This document shows, piece after piece, positions 31,761 through 41,899 of a DNA stretch of 64,000 bases. The notes under the pieces were generated by a model. That model did no database searches and was not told the origin of the DNA. It saw only the letters and a program-made list of their open reading frames with translations. Source of the DNA: DATFVJ01 sp963820395 (GTDB taxonomy: Bacteria; Actinomycetota; Actinomycetes; Streptosporangiales; Streptosporangiaceae); the NCBI GenBank assembly GCA_963820395.1, contig CAWGAE010000015.1, positions 186,001 to 250,000 of the forward strand, written 5' to 3'. How positions within the stretch are numbered: position 1 is the first letter of the stretch; every line of letters starts with the position of its first letter. The position numbers and the translations under genes were made by a program.

Positions 31761-33500
31761 GGCGCGGGCTCGGCCGCGCGGCGGTATTGATCAGCGCGGT
31801 CACCGTACTTGCCCGCCTGGCCGGGTTCGGGCGCACGCTCGTGTTCGCGCGCACTGTCGGCGCCACCAGCCTCGGCACCGCTTACACCACCGCGAACCAG
31901 GTGCCGAACATCATCTTCGACATCGTGGCTGGCGGGGCGCTCACCGCGGTCGTCGTGCCCGTGCTGGCCGGACCCGCCGGACGCGCGGAACGTGATGCGG
32001 CCGCGGCCGCCGACGCCCGCCGCACCGCTTCCGCGTTGCTGACCTGGACAATCCTGCTCCTCGTGCCGTTGAGCGTAATCCTCGCGCTCGTCGCGGGGCC
32101 GGTCGTGACGGTGCTCTTCGGGCGACCGCACGGCCCGGGCGCGGCCGAGGTAGTCGCGGTCGCGACCCGGATGCTCGTGGTCTTCGCGCCGCAGATCGCA
32201 CTCTACGGGCTCGCCGTCGTGATCTACGGCATCCTGCAGTCGCACCACAGGTTCACCGCGCCCGCGCTCGCTCCGCTTGTTTCCAGCCTCGTGGTGAGCG
32301 CCGCCTACCTGGCGTTCCTGCCGATCGGAAACGGCTACCAGAACAATCTGCGTGGCCTGCCGACGGGTGCGGAGCTGATCCTCTCGGTGGGCACGACCGC
32401 CGGCGTGGCGGCACTCGTGGCGACCGTCGCGGTCCCGGCCTGGCGGCTGCGGCTGCGCCTGCGGCCCGCGCTGCGTTTCCCGCACGGTGTGGCGCCGCGT
32501 GTGCGCGGTCTCGCGGCCGCGGGCGTGGCCACCCTCGTCGCGCAGGACGCGGCGCTCGTGGCGGTCATCGTCCTCGCCAACTCCCATGGCGGTACCGGCG
32601 CGATCGTGCTCTACAACTACGGCTGGCAGATGTTCTTCCTGCCCTACGCGGTACTCGCGGTGCCGGTGGCGACGACCGCGTTCCCACTGCTCTCCGCGCA
32701 CGCCGCGGCCACCGGGGCCACCCTGGCGGCCGCGGTGCCTGCTGAGCCTGCGCGGTCCGCAGCCCGTAGGCAGCGGAGCCAGCGGAGGCAGCGCTGAAGC
32801 TGATTCTCCACGGTCTGCTCCGTCAGCGCCCGCCGCGGGCGCCGAAGGCCGATTTGACGCCGTAGCCGCCACCTCGACGCGCGCAGCCTTGCTTGTCTCC
32901 TTCCTCGGCGCCGCGGTGCTGACCGGTACCGCTGTGCCGGCCGCCCGCGTTTTCGTCCCGCCGGCCAGCGCACGCGAGCTGACCTTCACGTTCATCGCGT
33001 TCGCACCCGGGCTGATCGGCTACGGGCTCGTCGCCAATCTCAGCCGGGTGCTGCTCGCCTGGGGCCGGAGCCGTGCCGCCGCACTCACGACCGTCGTGGG
33101 CTGGCTTGCCGTGATGGTGGCGGATCTCGCCGTCGTGCCTTTCGTGCCGCGGCGATGGGTGGTCCCGGCGCTCGGGCTCGGCAACAGCATTGGCCTGACC
33201 GTGGCCGGCGTAGCCCTCCTCATCGCCGTCGTCCGGGTCCGCGGCCGCGGCTGTCTCACGGGCCTGGGACGGGCCTTCGCCGCCGGTCTCGCGAGTGGCG
33301 TCGCGGGTGGAGCGGCTGGTGTGCTGCTCGCCGCGGCAGCGGGCCACGCGTTCGGCCGCAGCGGTGTGCTGCCCGCGGCAGCGCTCACCGTGGTGACGGG
33401 TGTCGTCACGGTCGCGGTCTTCTTTGCGGTCGCGTACCTGGCCGACTCGGGTGACCTGCGCGCGGCCACCGCCAGGGTGCTGAGGCGGCGGCCGGCATGA
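31757..33500 (+). CDS. murJ: MurJ-like lipid II flippase, frame break in middle
   Basis: Two consecutive frames together encode about 580 residues of a polytopic MviN/MurJ-type membrane protein. The first (to 32797) has ARLAGFGRTLVFARTVGATSLGTAY and VPNIIFDIVAGGALTAVVVPVL, the MurJ hallmark, then about seven helices. The second resumes after the Ser/Ala-rich linker (SAPSAPAAGAEG) with RAALLVSFLGAAVLTGTAVP and six to seven more helices, ending 33500. A +1 shift between 32740 and 32800 joins them; the linker is poorly conserved, so either a real mutation or a sequencing indel would fit. MurJ flips lipid-linked peptidoglycan precursors. GTG start in a GTGA overlap. Confidence 0.8.
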
Positions 33501-33539
33501 GCCACGGCCCCGAGCCGGCACGCGGATACGGACACCACC

Positions 33540-34779
33540 GTGGCGTCGGTCGCCTTCGTCCTAGGCACGGCGGCCGGCGGGACCGGCGGGCATGTGCGGT
33601 CGCTTGCCGCGGGCCTGACCGAGCGCGGTGCCGAGGTCACCGTATTCGGTCCGGCCGCCACGCAGCGTCTATTCGGGTTCACCAGTGCCGGCGCGCGATT
33701 CGCGGCGGTGGAGGTCGCCGACCGGCCGAGGCCGGTCCGTGACACCGCCGCCACGGCGCGGCTGCGGCGCCTGCTGAACCACGCCTGTCACTCGCGTTCC
33801 CACTGATGGAGCTCATGAGCTTCGTGGGACCGATGGGTCCGGTGACGCCGCTGGTGGTACCGCCGGTGCGGGACCCGGGATTGTGCACGCGCACGGCCTG
33901 CGAGCGGGTGCGGTCACCGCGCTCGCGCTCGGCGGCGTCATCCGCCCAGACCGGCGCCGTCAGCGGACCGTATTCATTGTCAGCCTGCACAACGCGCCGC
34001 CGGCCGGGGGTGGCCTGGCCGGTGCGATCTACGGCGTGCTGGAGCGGATCGTCGCCCGCCGGGCCGACCGGGTGCTGTGCGTGTCGGGGGACCTCGCCGC
34101 GCGGATGCGCCGCCGCGGTGCGCGGTCGGAGGGTCTGGCGGTGGTGCCGGCCCCGGCCCTTCCAGGCGTCTCCGCGGAAACGGCCCGGGCGGTGCGGGCA
34201 GGGCTCGCTGCGGCCGGCCGGCCGGTGGTGCTCGCCGTCGGCAGGCTCGCCGTGCAGAAGGGGTTCGGGACGCTGCTGGACGCCGCCGGACGGTTGCGTG
34301 GGTGCGACCCGCAGCCGCTGGTGGTCATCGCCGGTGCCGGCCCGCTCCACCCGGAACTGGCCCGCCGGATCGATACCGAACGGCTGCCACTGCGGCTTCT
34401 CGGCCAGCGCGACGACGTCCCAGCCCTGCTCGCGGCCGCCGACGTGTTCGTGTTGCCGAGCCTGTGGGAGGGGCAACCGCTCATCCTTCAGGAGGCGTTG
34501 CGGGCCGGTGTGCCGATCGTGGCGACGCGGACAGGCGGCATCCCGGACCTGACGGGTGAGGACGCGGCGCTGCTCGTTCCTCCTGGGGACCCGGAGCGGC
34601 TCGCGGCCGCCCTGGTCCGGGTGCTCGCGGAGCCCGGCCTGGCGGCGCGGCTCTCGGCAGCCGCGGCCGAGCGGGCGCGATCACTTCCGGATGAGGAGGC
34701 GGCCGTGGACGCGGTGCTCGCCGACTACGGGCGCGCGATCCGGGCGTCCGCCACCCGACCTCGCGGAAAAACTTTCTGA
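33540..34779 (+). CDS. Family 4 glycosyltransferase, frame break
   Basis: A GT-B glycosyltransferase in two frames. The N-terminal domain opens with VAFVLGTAAGGTGGHVRSLAAGLTERG, the glycine-rich GT4 start, and is lost near 33780. The C-terminal domain resumes by 33883 (VHAHGLRAGAVTALAL, then PVVLAVGRLAVQKGFGTLLDAA, VIAGAGPLHPELA, and FVLPSLWEGQPLILQEAL with the E-x7-E motif). The break spans about 100 bases around 33780-33880 with an odd inserted-looking segment, so it may be more than a single-base error. It would transfer a nucleotide sugar to a lipid or glycan; position after a flippase suggests envelope glycan synthesis. Confidence 0.78.
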
Positions 34780-34961
34780 TGTCGCTCGCCGGGCTGAGCC
34801 GCGCGGTCGTGGCCTCGGGCGCGCCGGTCACGGCCGACGCTCTGCACGTGCAGAAGGACACCGCCCGTTACCTGGTGGAAGATAAGCGTGCCGATTTTTT
34901 ATCTGTCCACCGCGCCGCCCGGAACCCGGCCAGGCCATTGGCAGCCTTGAATCTCATATAA
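34779..34961 (+). pseudogene. ISAs1-type transposase fragment
   Basis: A 60-codon frame overlapping the glycosyltransferase stop in TGATG. Its middle, VTADALHVQKDTARYLVEDK, matches the conserved block of ISAs1/H-repeat transposases; the following FLSVH...LNLI tail diverges. Only this block survives, so it is a relic, and the frame is probably not translated as a functional protein. Confidence 0.7.
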
Positions 34962-35223
34962 CGGAATGACCACAGCCCTGGGAGGCTGCCGCGGATGCCC
35001 GGCAGGAGAGATGCCCGGGAATTGCCCAGGCTCGGGCAGGTGAACGGACGCGCCGAGCGGCGGGCGTCAAACGCCTGCGGCCACCGGCGCGGCGCGCCGT
35101 TACAGCACGGCCCACGCGGGTGCCGCGAGCACACCCCCGGGCCTGTCGGCAAAGGACCTGGCCATGACGAGGGTGTCAGGGTAGTCGGCCCGGGTTCGGC
35201 GCCGCCGGGATATCGTCGCGTCT

Positions 35224-35799
35224 GTGGCCCACGACCTCGTTAGCGAGGGGCGCAGGATCCTCGCGGAGGGTCTTCCTGAGCCGCCCGCGCAGCTGAGCCG
35301 GCGGCACCGCCTCGCCGCACTCGCAGCAGACGTGGATGGCGACGCGGCGGCGGTGCTCTTCGCCCGCCGGGGGAGAAGCGGCCAGCCCTGGTTCGAGGTC
35401 GTGGTCTTCGAAAAGCATCGTGGCGGCGGCTGGGAGAGCCCTGGGGGCAGCGGCGGGGCAGCTGAGGACGACATCCTCGATGACCGGCCGCCGTCCGTGG
35501 CGCTCGGCGCGCCGCTGCGATGGGAGGGCGGCGGGGCGTGCCGGGGAAGGCTGTCGCCGCGCCTGCCGCCCGGCGTTTGGCGGGCCCGCCGGCTGCTGAA
35601 CCATACGCTGGTCCGGGCCGCGGCCGAGACCGCGCAGGTGCGTGTCCGCGGCGCACACGGCGAACGCACACTTCCCGTTCCGCGCCACGGCCAGCTAATT
35701 GTGGTCTGGCGCGGGCGCGCCGCGCCTTCGCTCACGCCGTGGTCGGCAGCCGGAGTCCGCATCGGGCCGGAGGTCTCAGTCGCCTCCGGTGGATGGTGA
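35224..35799 (+). CDS. Hypothetical protein
   Basis: 191 residues from GTG 35224, Arg-rich and soluble. Segments include LVSEGRRILAEGLPEPPAQLSRRHRLAALAADVDGD, PWFEVVVFEKHRGGGWESPGG and HGQLIVVWRGRAAPSLTPW, alternating strands and basic loops. The part around GQPWFEVVVFEKHRGGGWE is the best-ordered. No family is recognised. It stands alone on the plus strand, with a 260-base gap before it holding only the ISAs1 relic's tail. Codon use is regular and high-GC at third positions, supporting a real gene. Confidence 0.55.
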   Translation: MAHDLVSEGRRILAEGLPEPPAQLSRRHRLAALAADVDGDAAAVLFARRGRSGQPWFEVVVFEKHRGGGWESPGGSGGAAEDDILDDRPPSVALGAPLRWEGGGACRGRLSPRLPPGVWRARRLLNHTLVRAAAETAQVRVRGAHGERTLPVPRHGQLIVVWRGRAAPSLTPWSAAGVRIGPEVSVASGGW

Positions 35800-35991
35800 C
35801 CCTGGGCCGCTAGCCCAGCCAGCCAGGCGGGCGGGCGAGTTCGCGGCAGCCCCGAAGGAACAAGGACCCCGATCACCGCCACAGGTGGCCGCAACAGTGG
35901 CCGGCAACGGTGGCCGACAACAGCTGGCGGCAATGGGTGGTGGCACAGGTGGTTAAGCGCAGCGCGAGCCGTTATGGATCGCGGATCACCG

Positions 35992-36657
35992 CTACCAGCC
36001 GCGGTCGCGCCACTCCTGCAGGTGGGGGCGTTCGTTGCCGAGTGTCGTGTCCTTGCCGTGACCCGGGTAGACCCATGTCCCGTCCGGCAAGGGCCCGAAC
36101 ACCCGGGCCTCCAGGTCGTCCATGAGCTGGTTGAAGCGCGTCGCGTCGCCCTGGGTGTTGCCGGGTCCTCCGGGGAACAGGCTGTCGCCGGTGAACAGAT
36201 GTGGGGTCTCGGCCAGTTCGCCTCCCGCGTCGTAACAGAGCGCGACGCTACCTGGCGTGTGGCCGCGCAGGTGGATAACGCCGAGCAACGCCGCACCGAC
36301 ACGAACCTTGTCACCGCCCGAGATCGGTTCCGTTACCTCGACAGGGAGCAAAGAGGCGTCCGCGGGATGCGCCGCCACTGGCGCCCCGGTTGCCTCCTGG
36401 ACCTCGCGCAGCGCCTCCCAATGGTCCTGATGGCGGTGGGTGGTGACGATCCGTGAGAGCTTCGTGTCGCCGATGAGCTCGAGCAGCCTGCGTGCCTCGT
36501 TGGCCGCGTCGATTAGCACCAATTCGCCCGTTGCCGTGCATCGCAGCAGGTAGGCGTTGTTGTCGAACGGGCCTACGGCGACCTTGGTCACGGTAAGGCC
36601 GGGAAGTTCCCTGACGTCGGGCGGGCCGCCCACGACGACGTTTCCGGTGTAGTTCAC
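35992..36657 (-). CDS. MBL-fold hydrolase, glyoxalase II-like
   Basis: 221 residues with THRHQDHWEAL (H-x-H-x-D-H variant with Arg between), HLRGHTPGSVALCY and FTGDSLFPGGPG supplying further metal ligands, and VYPGHGKDTTLGNERP at the C-terminus, the glyoxalase II-type ending. Likely hydrolyses a thioester of a low-molecular-weight thiol, for example a mycothiol conjugate; the exact substrate is inferred from the family only. GTG 36657 has GGGAGGA just upstream. Actinomycetes often carry this gene beside uvrA. Confidence 0.85.
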   Translation of the reverse strand: MNYTGNVVVGGPPDVRELPGLTVTKVAVGPFDNNAYLLRCTATGELVLIDAANEARRLLELIGDTKLSRIVTTHRHQDHWEALREVQEATGAPVAAHPADASLLPVEVTEPISGGDKVRVGAALLGVIHLRGHTPGSVALCYDAGGELAETPHLFTGDSLFPGGPGNTQGDATRFNQLMDDLEARVFGPLPDGTWVYPGHGKDTTLGNERPHLQEWRDRGW

Positions 36658-36787
36658 CTGGTCCTCCCTGATTGATGGGTTCCCGGTGCGCTCCGGCCTC
36701 ACCGTGCCGCGGTGCCGGTGCCGCCTAACGGTGCCGCCTTGTGGCCGTCCGACCCTCGCGCACCATCCTTCCGCCCGACTGTGCCGT

Positions 36788-37591
36788 CTATGTTGGCCAC
36801 CAGCCGGGGCCGGAGTTCGGCGACCATGCCGGAAGGCGTGGCACATCGCCGTCCGGGTCGACTTCCAGTCCTTCACCTGCGCTCCTGCCGGTAAGCCAGG
36901 CGAGCAGCATGCGCGCAGGGCCGGTGACCGTACGCTGCTGAGGCGCCGCAGCCGCGTACGGTGGGTCTGCTGCGCTGCTTGTGCCTGCTGCGCAGGGTGC
37001 GCCAGGCGTGCCTATCTCGACTATGCTGCCGCTCACCTCGATGCGGCAGGCGGGCACGTCTGGCCGCTGTGCGAAGTCCGCCGCGGCCAGCGGCAGTTCA
37101 AGGGTCACGAATGACTCTGGCCAGTCAGCAGGGCCAAATCCGGCATCGAGGTCGACGTGGTGGATCTCCACTTCGACCAGGCGGCGTACCAGCGTAAACC
37201 AGGCGGGGTGCTCGGGTCCGCGCAGGCCGCGGACGGGAGCCTGCCATGCCTGCCGGGTCAGCGTTGCCGCCTCGGCACTGAACGCGGCAGCGGAGTCGCG
37301 CAGATCCGCGAGGAGCTCACTGGCATCGCGGCCAGCGCCCGCCTCGATCCCGGCGTCACGAGCCTCGGCGCTCTGATACTGCGGAATCTCCACGCCCGTC
37401 CGTGCCCAGGCGAGCAAGTTCCGCAGCCCGTCCGCGTTGCGTGCGATGTGCGTGAGGAGGTGGCCGCGCGTCCAGCCAGCCAGCGCCGACGGCTGCCGGA
37501 CGTCGCTGTCGGCAAGCCCGCTCACGGTGCCGACCAGTCGCGTCGTCGCGCTGTCCACCTGCTGGCGCAGGCCCACGGGGTCCGTTTCCAC
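36788..37591 (-). CDS. Maleylpyruvate isomerase-family (DinB-like) protein
   Basis: 267 residues. LRQQVDSATTRLVGTVSGLADSDV, then ALAGWTRGHLLTHIARNADGL carries the metal-binding His of the DinB/mycothiol-dependent fold, and VRRLVEVEIHHVDLDAGFG carries two more. The C-terminal part (RIEVSGSIVEIGTPG, LLAWLTGRSAGEGL) is the small second domain of mycothiol-dependent maleylpyruvate isomerases. GTG 37591 with GGAG upstream fixes the start. It would act on a small thiol-linked substrate; the actual one is unknown. Confidence 0.8.
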   Translation of the reverse strand: METDPVGLRQQVDSATTRLVGTVSGLADSDVRQPSALAGWTRGHLLTHIARNADGLRNLLAWARTGVEIPQYQSAEARDAGIEAGAGRDASELLADLRDSAAAFSAEAATLTRQAWQAPVRGLRGPEHPAWFTLVRRLVEVEIHHVDLDAGFGPADWPESFVTLELPLAAADFAQRPDVPACRIEVSGSIVEIGTPGAPCAAGTSSAADPPYAAAAPQQRTVTGPARMLLAWLTGRSAGEGLEVDPDGDVPRLPAWSPNSGPGWWPT

Positions 37592-38352
37592 GATGCTCCT
37601 CGCTGTCCTTGTGGACCATCCTGTCGCACGACCACTGTCCCGTGCATCGTTCCCCGCAGCACCGGCCCACAGCATTCGCTCCTGCGCCGTCTGGGGCCAG
37701 TAGGGCTTGCCGCTAGCAGCACGAGTCTTGCGGCCGCATCGTTCTTTCGCCGCCCCCGCGCCGTTTTGCCCGCGCCGTTTTCTGCCCGCGTCGTTTGCGA
37801 CCGCGCCGTTTGCGACCGTTTTGCGTCCGCACCCGTCTTGCGTCAGGGCCGGTCCCCGATGATGACGGTCCTCGTCGTCACAGCGGAATTCGGCCGTCAC
37901 CATGCGGCTTGAAGTTCTTGAAGGGGGTGCGATCGCGCCGGTCGGCGACCGGGAGGTGGCGCGAGAAGCTGGCTTGCGTCCTCATGCCGACTTGGCGGCG
38001 CGCTCGGCGCGAGGCTGCGGCACCCCGTGTGATCGAGTGGCGGCATACTCGGCAGTGCGGCACGCGTCGGCGTTGGCCGCCGAACATTTCGTGCTTTGAT
38101 AGATGATGCCATCCGGCCAGCACGGATGACCGAATGGCATCTGGCCGGGGAGCGACCGGCCGGAACGCGCCCGGGGCAGCGCCGCGCCGGGGGAGCGACC
38201 GGCAGCGCTCCCCCGGGCAGCACCGCCCGGGGGAGCGACCCGCCCGGAACCCCCCGGGTTTGTCACACCCCGCGGATAACATGACGGGGCACCTATGTGG
38301 CGCGAGGAAGATCGCCGTAACGAAGATCGGCAGAACGAAGATCGGGAGCGTC
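37592..38352. other. Intergenic between divergent genes, repeat-rich
   Basis: About 760 bases between the isomerase-family gene and uvrA. Two stretches carry short tandem-like elements: GCGTTT/GCCGTTTTGC near 37760-37830 and GGGGAGCGACC near 38140-38260, the latter with a perfect hairpin. Small frames here lack recognisable domains. The uvrA promoter must lie here; no clear LexA/SOS box was recognised by eye. Confidence 0.45.
38187..38216 (+). repeat. Hairpin in uvrA upstream region
   Basis: CCGGGGGAGCG and CGCTCCCCCGG form a perfect 11-bp stem with an 8-nt loop. A second GGGGGAGCGACC follows at about 38228. The structure could fold in the uvrA leader or be a terminator. Confidence 0.5.
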
Positions 38353-41208
38353 GTGGTTGATCGTCTCATCGTGCGCGGGGCACGCGAGCACAACTTGAAG
38401 GATGTCTCGCTCGACCTGCCCAGGGACGCGCTTATCGTCTTCACCGGCCTGTCCGGCTCCGGGAAGTCCAGCCTCGCGTTCGACACCATCTTCGCCGAGG
38501 GCCAGCGCCGTTACGTGGAGTCGCTCTCGGCGTATGCCCGTCAGTTCCTCGGTCAGATGGACAAGCCCGATGTGGACTTTATCGAGGGCCTGTCGCCCGC
38601 CGTATCCATCGACCAGAAGAGCACAAGCAGGAACCCGCGATCCACGGTCGGCACGATCACCGAGGTTTACGACTACCTCCGGCTGCTCTATGCCCGCATC
38701 GGCAGGCCACACTGCCCGGTCTGCGGCCGCATAATCGCACGGCAGACGCCGCAGCAGATCGTAGACCGGATCCTCGAACTCGAGCAGGGGACCCGGTTCC
38801 AGGTGCTCGCGCCCGTCGTACGGGGCCGCAAGGGCGAGTACACAGAACTCTTCCGTGAGCTGCAGACCAAGGGCTACTCACGGGCTCGCGTGGATGGCGT
38901 CATCGCGCGACTCGACGAAGCCACCGCCGGTCAGTTGCCTGCGCTCAAGAAGTACGAGAAGCATGACATCGAGGTGGTGGTCGACCGGCTCGCGGCGAAG
39001 GACACCGCCCGGAGGCGGCTCACGGACTCGGTGGAGACCGCGCTGTCGCTTTCCGGTGGCCTCGTCATTATCGACCTGGTCGACCTGCCTGCCGACGACC
39101 CACACCGGGAGCGGATGTTCTCCGAGCACCTCGCCTGTCTCTATGACGACCTGTCGTTCGAGGAACTGGAACCGCGGTCGTTCTCGTTCAACTCGCCGTG
39201 GGGTGCCTGCCCTGACTGCACGGGTCTTGGCACCCGGATGGAGGTGGATCCCGAGCTTGTCGTCCCAGATCCGGCCAAGACCCTGGCCGGAGGCGCGATC
39301 GCGCCGTGGAGCGGCGGGCATGTCTCTGACTACTTCGTCCGGCTCATCGAGGCGCTCGGCGCCGCACTCGGATTCAGCATTGACACGCCATGGCACCGGC
39401 TGTCGGCGAAGTCCAGGGACGCGCTGCTGAGCGGTTACGACGCCCAGGTGCATGTCCGTTACCGCAACCGTTACGGCCGGGAACGCTCGTATTACACCTC
39501 GTTCGAGGGTGCCATTCCTTACATCGAGCGCCGTCACTCCGATGCGGAGAGTGACTCGAGCAGGGAGCGGTTCGCGAGTTTCATGCGCGAGGTGCCCTGC
39601 CCGTCCTGTCATGGCAGCCGACTGAAGCCGGTCGCGCTTGCTGTCACTGTTGGCGGCAGGTCGATCGCTGACATCTGCGCTATGGCCATCGGTGAGCTTG
39701 CGAAGTTCCTGCTCACGCTGGACCTCTCCGAACGCGACAAGCACATTGCGGAACGCGTACTGAAGGAGGTCAACGCGCGCCTCGGCTTCCTGCTCGACGT
39801 CGGGCTCGACTACCTAACCCTGGATCGTGCGTCCGCGACGCTGGCCGGAGGTGAGGCACAGCGGATCCGGCTGGCCACGCAGATCGGGTCTGGGCTCGTG
39901 GGTGTGCTTTACGTGCTCGACGAGCCGTCCATCGGGCTGCACCAGCGGGACAACCATCGACTGCTCGAAACCCTGATTAGGCTACGGGACCTCGGGAACA
40001 CGTTGATCGTCGTCGAGCATGACGAGGACACCATCCGGACAGCGGACTGGGTGGTGGACATCGGCCCGGGCGCCGGTGAGCACGGTGGCAGCATCGTGGT
40101 CTCCGGGCCGGTTGACGAGCTGATCGCCAACGAGAAGTCGCTGACAGGTGCCTATCTGTCACGCCGGAAAAGCATTCAGGTACCTGCACAGCGGCGTCGT
40201 GCTTCCAAGAGCCGCCAGCTGGTGGTCAAGGGCGCCCGCGAGCACAACCTCCAGGGCATTGACGTGGCGTTCCCGCTCGGCTGTTTGGTGGCTGTCACCG
40301 GTGTCTCGGGGTCCGGTAAGTCGACGCTGGTCAACGACATTCTGTATCTCGCGCTCGCCAGGGAGTTGCACGGCGCGCGCACGCAGCCGGGGAAGCATCT
40401 GCGGATCTCCGGTATCCAGCACCTGGACAAGGTGGTCCACGTTGACCAGAGCCCGATAGGCCGCACCCCACGGTCCAACGCCGCCACCTACACCGGGGTG
40501 TTCGACCACATCCGGCGGCTGTTCGCGCAGACCACCGAGGCGAAGATCCGGGGGTACCAGCCCGGCAGGTTCTCTTTCAACGTCAAGGGCGGCCGGTGCG
40601 AGGCGTGCTCGGGCGACGGCTCGATCAGGATCGAGATGCAGTTCCTCCCCGCTGTGTACGTGCCCTGCGAGGTGTGCCACGGAGCCCGCTACAACCGGGA
40701 GACCCTGGAGGTCCACTACAAGGGAAAAACGATCTCCGAGGTACTCGAAATGCCGATCGAGGAGGCGGCTACCTTCTTCGAGGCGGTCCCACCGATCCAC
40801 CGGCACATGCAGACCCTCGCCGACGTCGGCCTCGGCTACGTGCGGCTCGGTCAGCCCGCGCCGACCCTGTCCGGCGGTGAGGCGCAGCGGGTGAAGCTGG
40901 CGTCGGAATTGCAGCGCCGCTCCACCGGCCGAACCATCTACGTGCTCGACGAACCGACCACCGGCCTGCACTTCGAGGACATCGGCAAGCTGCTCGGGGT
41001 GCTCGACCGCCTGGTCGACGCGGGGAATTCGGTGATCGTCATCGAGCACAACCTCGATGTGATCAAGACCGCTGACTGGATCATCGACATGGGCCCGGAG
41101 GGCGGCTCGCGCGGCGGCCTGGTTATCGCCACCGGCACACCGGAACAGATCGCGCGGACCAAGGAGAGCTACACCGGCCAGTTCCTCGCGAAGGTCATCG
41201 GCGGGTGA
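38353..41208 (+). CDS. uvrA: Excinuclease ABC subunit UvrA
   Basis: 951 residues, the full UvrA plan of two ABC ATPase modules with zinc fingers. First Walker A TGLSGSGKSS at residues 31-40, CPVCG and CPDCTGLG zinc ligands, first signature TLAGGEAQRIRLA. Second Walker A GVSGSGKST near residue 652, CEACSGDGSIRIEMQFLP with CEVCHGARY, signature TLSGGEAQRVKLA near 838, and Walker B YVLDEPTTGLHF. It recognises DNA damage with UvrB in nucleotide-excision repair. GTG 38353 with GGGAG upstream gives the standard VDRLIVRGAREHNL start; an ATG further up would add unlike residues. GTGA overlap with the next gene. Confidence 0.97.
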   Translation: MVDRLIVRGAREHNLKDVSLDLPRDALIVFTGLSGSGKSSLAFDTIFAEGQRRYVESLSAYARQFLGQMDKPDVDFIEGLSPAVSIDQKSTSRNPRSTVGTITEVYDYLRLLYARIGRPHCPVCGRIIARQTPQQIVDRILELEQGTRFQVLAPVVRGRKGEYTELFRELQTKGYSRARVDGVIARLDEATAGQLPALKKYEKHDIEVVVDRLAAKDTARRRLTDSVETALSLSGGLVIIDLVDLPADDPHRERMFSEHLACLYDDLSFEELEPRSFSFNSPWGACPDCTGLGTRMEVDPELVVPDPAKTLAGGAIAPWSGGHVSDYFVRLIEALGAALGFSIDTPWHRLSAKSRDALLSGYDAQVHVRYRNRYGRERSYYTSFEGAIPYIERRHSDAESDSSRERFASFMREVPCPSCHGSRLKPVALAVTVGGRSIADICAMAIGELAKFLLTLDLSERDKHIAERVLKEVNARLGFLLDVGLDYLTLDRASATLAGGEAQRIRLATQIGSGLVGVLYVLDEPSIGLHQRDNHRLLETLIRLRDLGNTLIVVEHDEDTIRTADWVVDIGPGAGEHGGSIVVSGPVDELIANEKSLTGAYLSRRKSIQVPAQRRRASKSRQLVVKGAREHNLQGIDVAFPLGCLVAVTGVSGSGKSTLVNDILYLALARELHGARTQPGKHLRISGIQHLDKVVHVDQSPIGRTPRSNAATYTGVFDHIRRLFAQTTEAKIRGYQPGRFSFNVKGGRCEACSGDGSIRIEMQFLPAVYVPCEVCHGARYNRETLEVHYKGKTISEVLEMPIEEAATFFEAVPPIHRHMQTLADVGLGYVRLGQPAPTLSGGEAQRVKLASELQRRSTGRTIYVLDEPTTGLHFEDIGKLLGVLDRLVDAGNSVIVIEHNLDVIKTADWIIDMGPEGGSRGGLVIATGTPEQIARTKESYTGQFLAKVIGG

Positions 41209-41899
41209 TCCGCAGCGCTGCTGCGGGCACCCCGGATGCTGGCAGCGCAGTCGAAGTCACCGTCGCGACCTCCCACGGTGACGCCGTTGTTGTGCTGGAC
41301 CAGGCTCTGGCGCCAGGGTTCCTGCTAGCGCTCACCCACGGTGCCGGCGGCGGGGTGGAAACGCCCGACCTGCTTGCGGCCCGCGATGCCGCGCTGGGAC
41401 TCGGCGCCACTGTTGTCCGGGTCATCCAGCCATACCGGGTCCGCGGCAGCCGGGCACCCGGATCGGCCGCGCGGCAGGACGAGTCGTGGATCGAGGTCAT
41501 GGCCGCCCTGCCACGACTAATCGGGGAATCCCACGCTGGCGCGGGCTCAGGCCGCGGCCTGGTGGCGGTTTCGCGCTGATCCAGGGCGGCCGGAGCAACG
41601 GCGCCAGGCTCGCCTGCCGCACTGCGCCTGCGACAGGGGCCGACGCCGTGATCGCACTGGCTTTCCCGCTCCATCCCCCCGGTCATCCAGAACGCTCGCG
41701 TAGGGGCGAACTGCTTGCCGCAGGTGTCGACGTTCTCGCGGTGAGTGGCAACCGGGACCCGTTCGGCACCCCGGACGTGGCGGACGCCGCGCAAGTCGTC
41801 GTGCTGGAGGGGGAAGGGCACGCCCTGTCGAAGAATCCGGCGGCAGTAGGGACGGCGGTCTCGGCCTGGCTTCGCCAGTGGATTTCACGCGGCCGGTAA
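41205..41899 (+). CDS. Alpha/beta hydrolase of KANL3/Tex30 type, frame break
   Basis: About 230 residues in two frames. The first (to 41579) carries FLLALTHGAGGGVETPDL, an oxyanion-hole H-G-A-G-G motif, and TVVRVIQPYRVRGSRAPG; the second carries GGRSNGARLACR, the nucleophile elbow, then ALAFPLHPPGHPERSR, SGNRDPFGTPD and LEGEGHALSKNP with the catalytic Asp and His. A single indel near 41565 would join them. The family comprises small dienelactone-hydrolase-like proteins of uncertain substrate. GTG overlaps the uvrA stop, so it is probably co-transcribed. Confidence 0.75.

Noticed and set aside
38134..38352. Longer N-terminus for UvrA
   Set aside because: The added residues come from the repeat-rich leader; UvrA family proteins start at VDRLIVRGAREHN and GTG 38353 has a ribosome-binding site.
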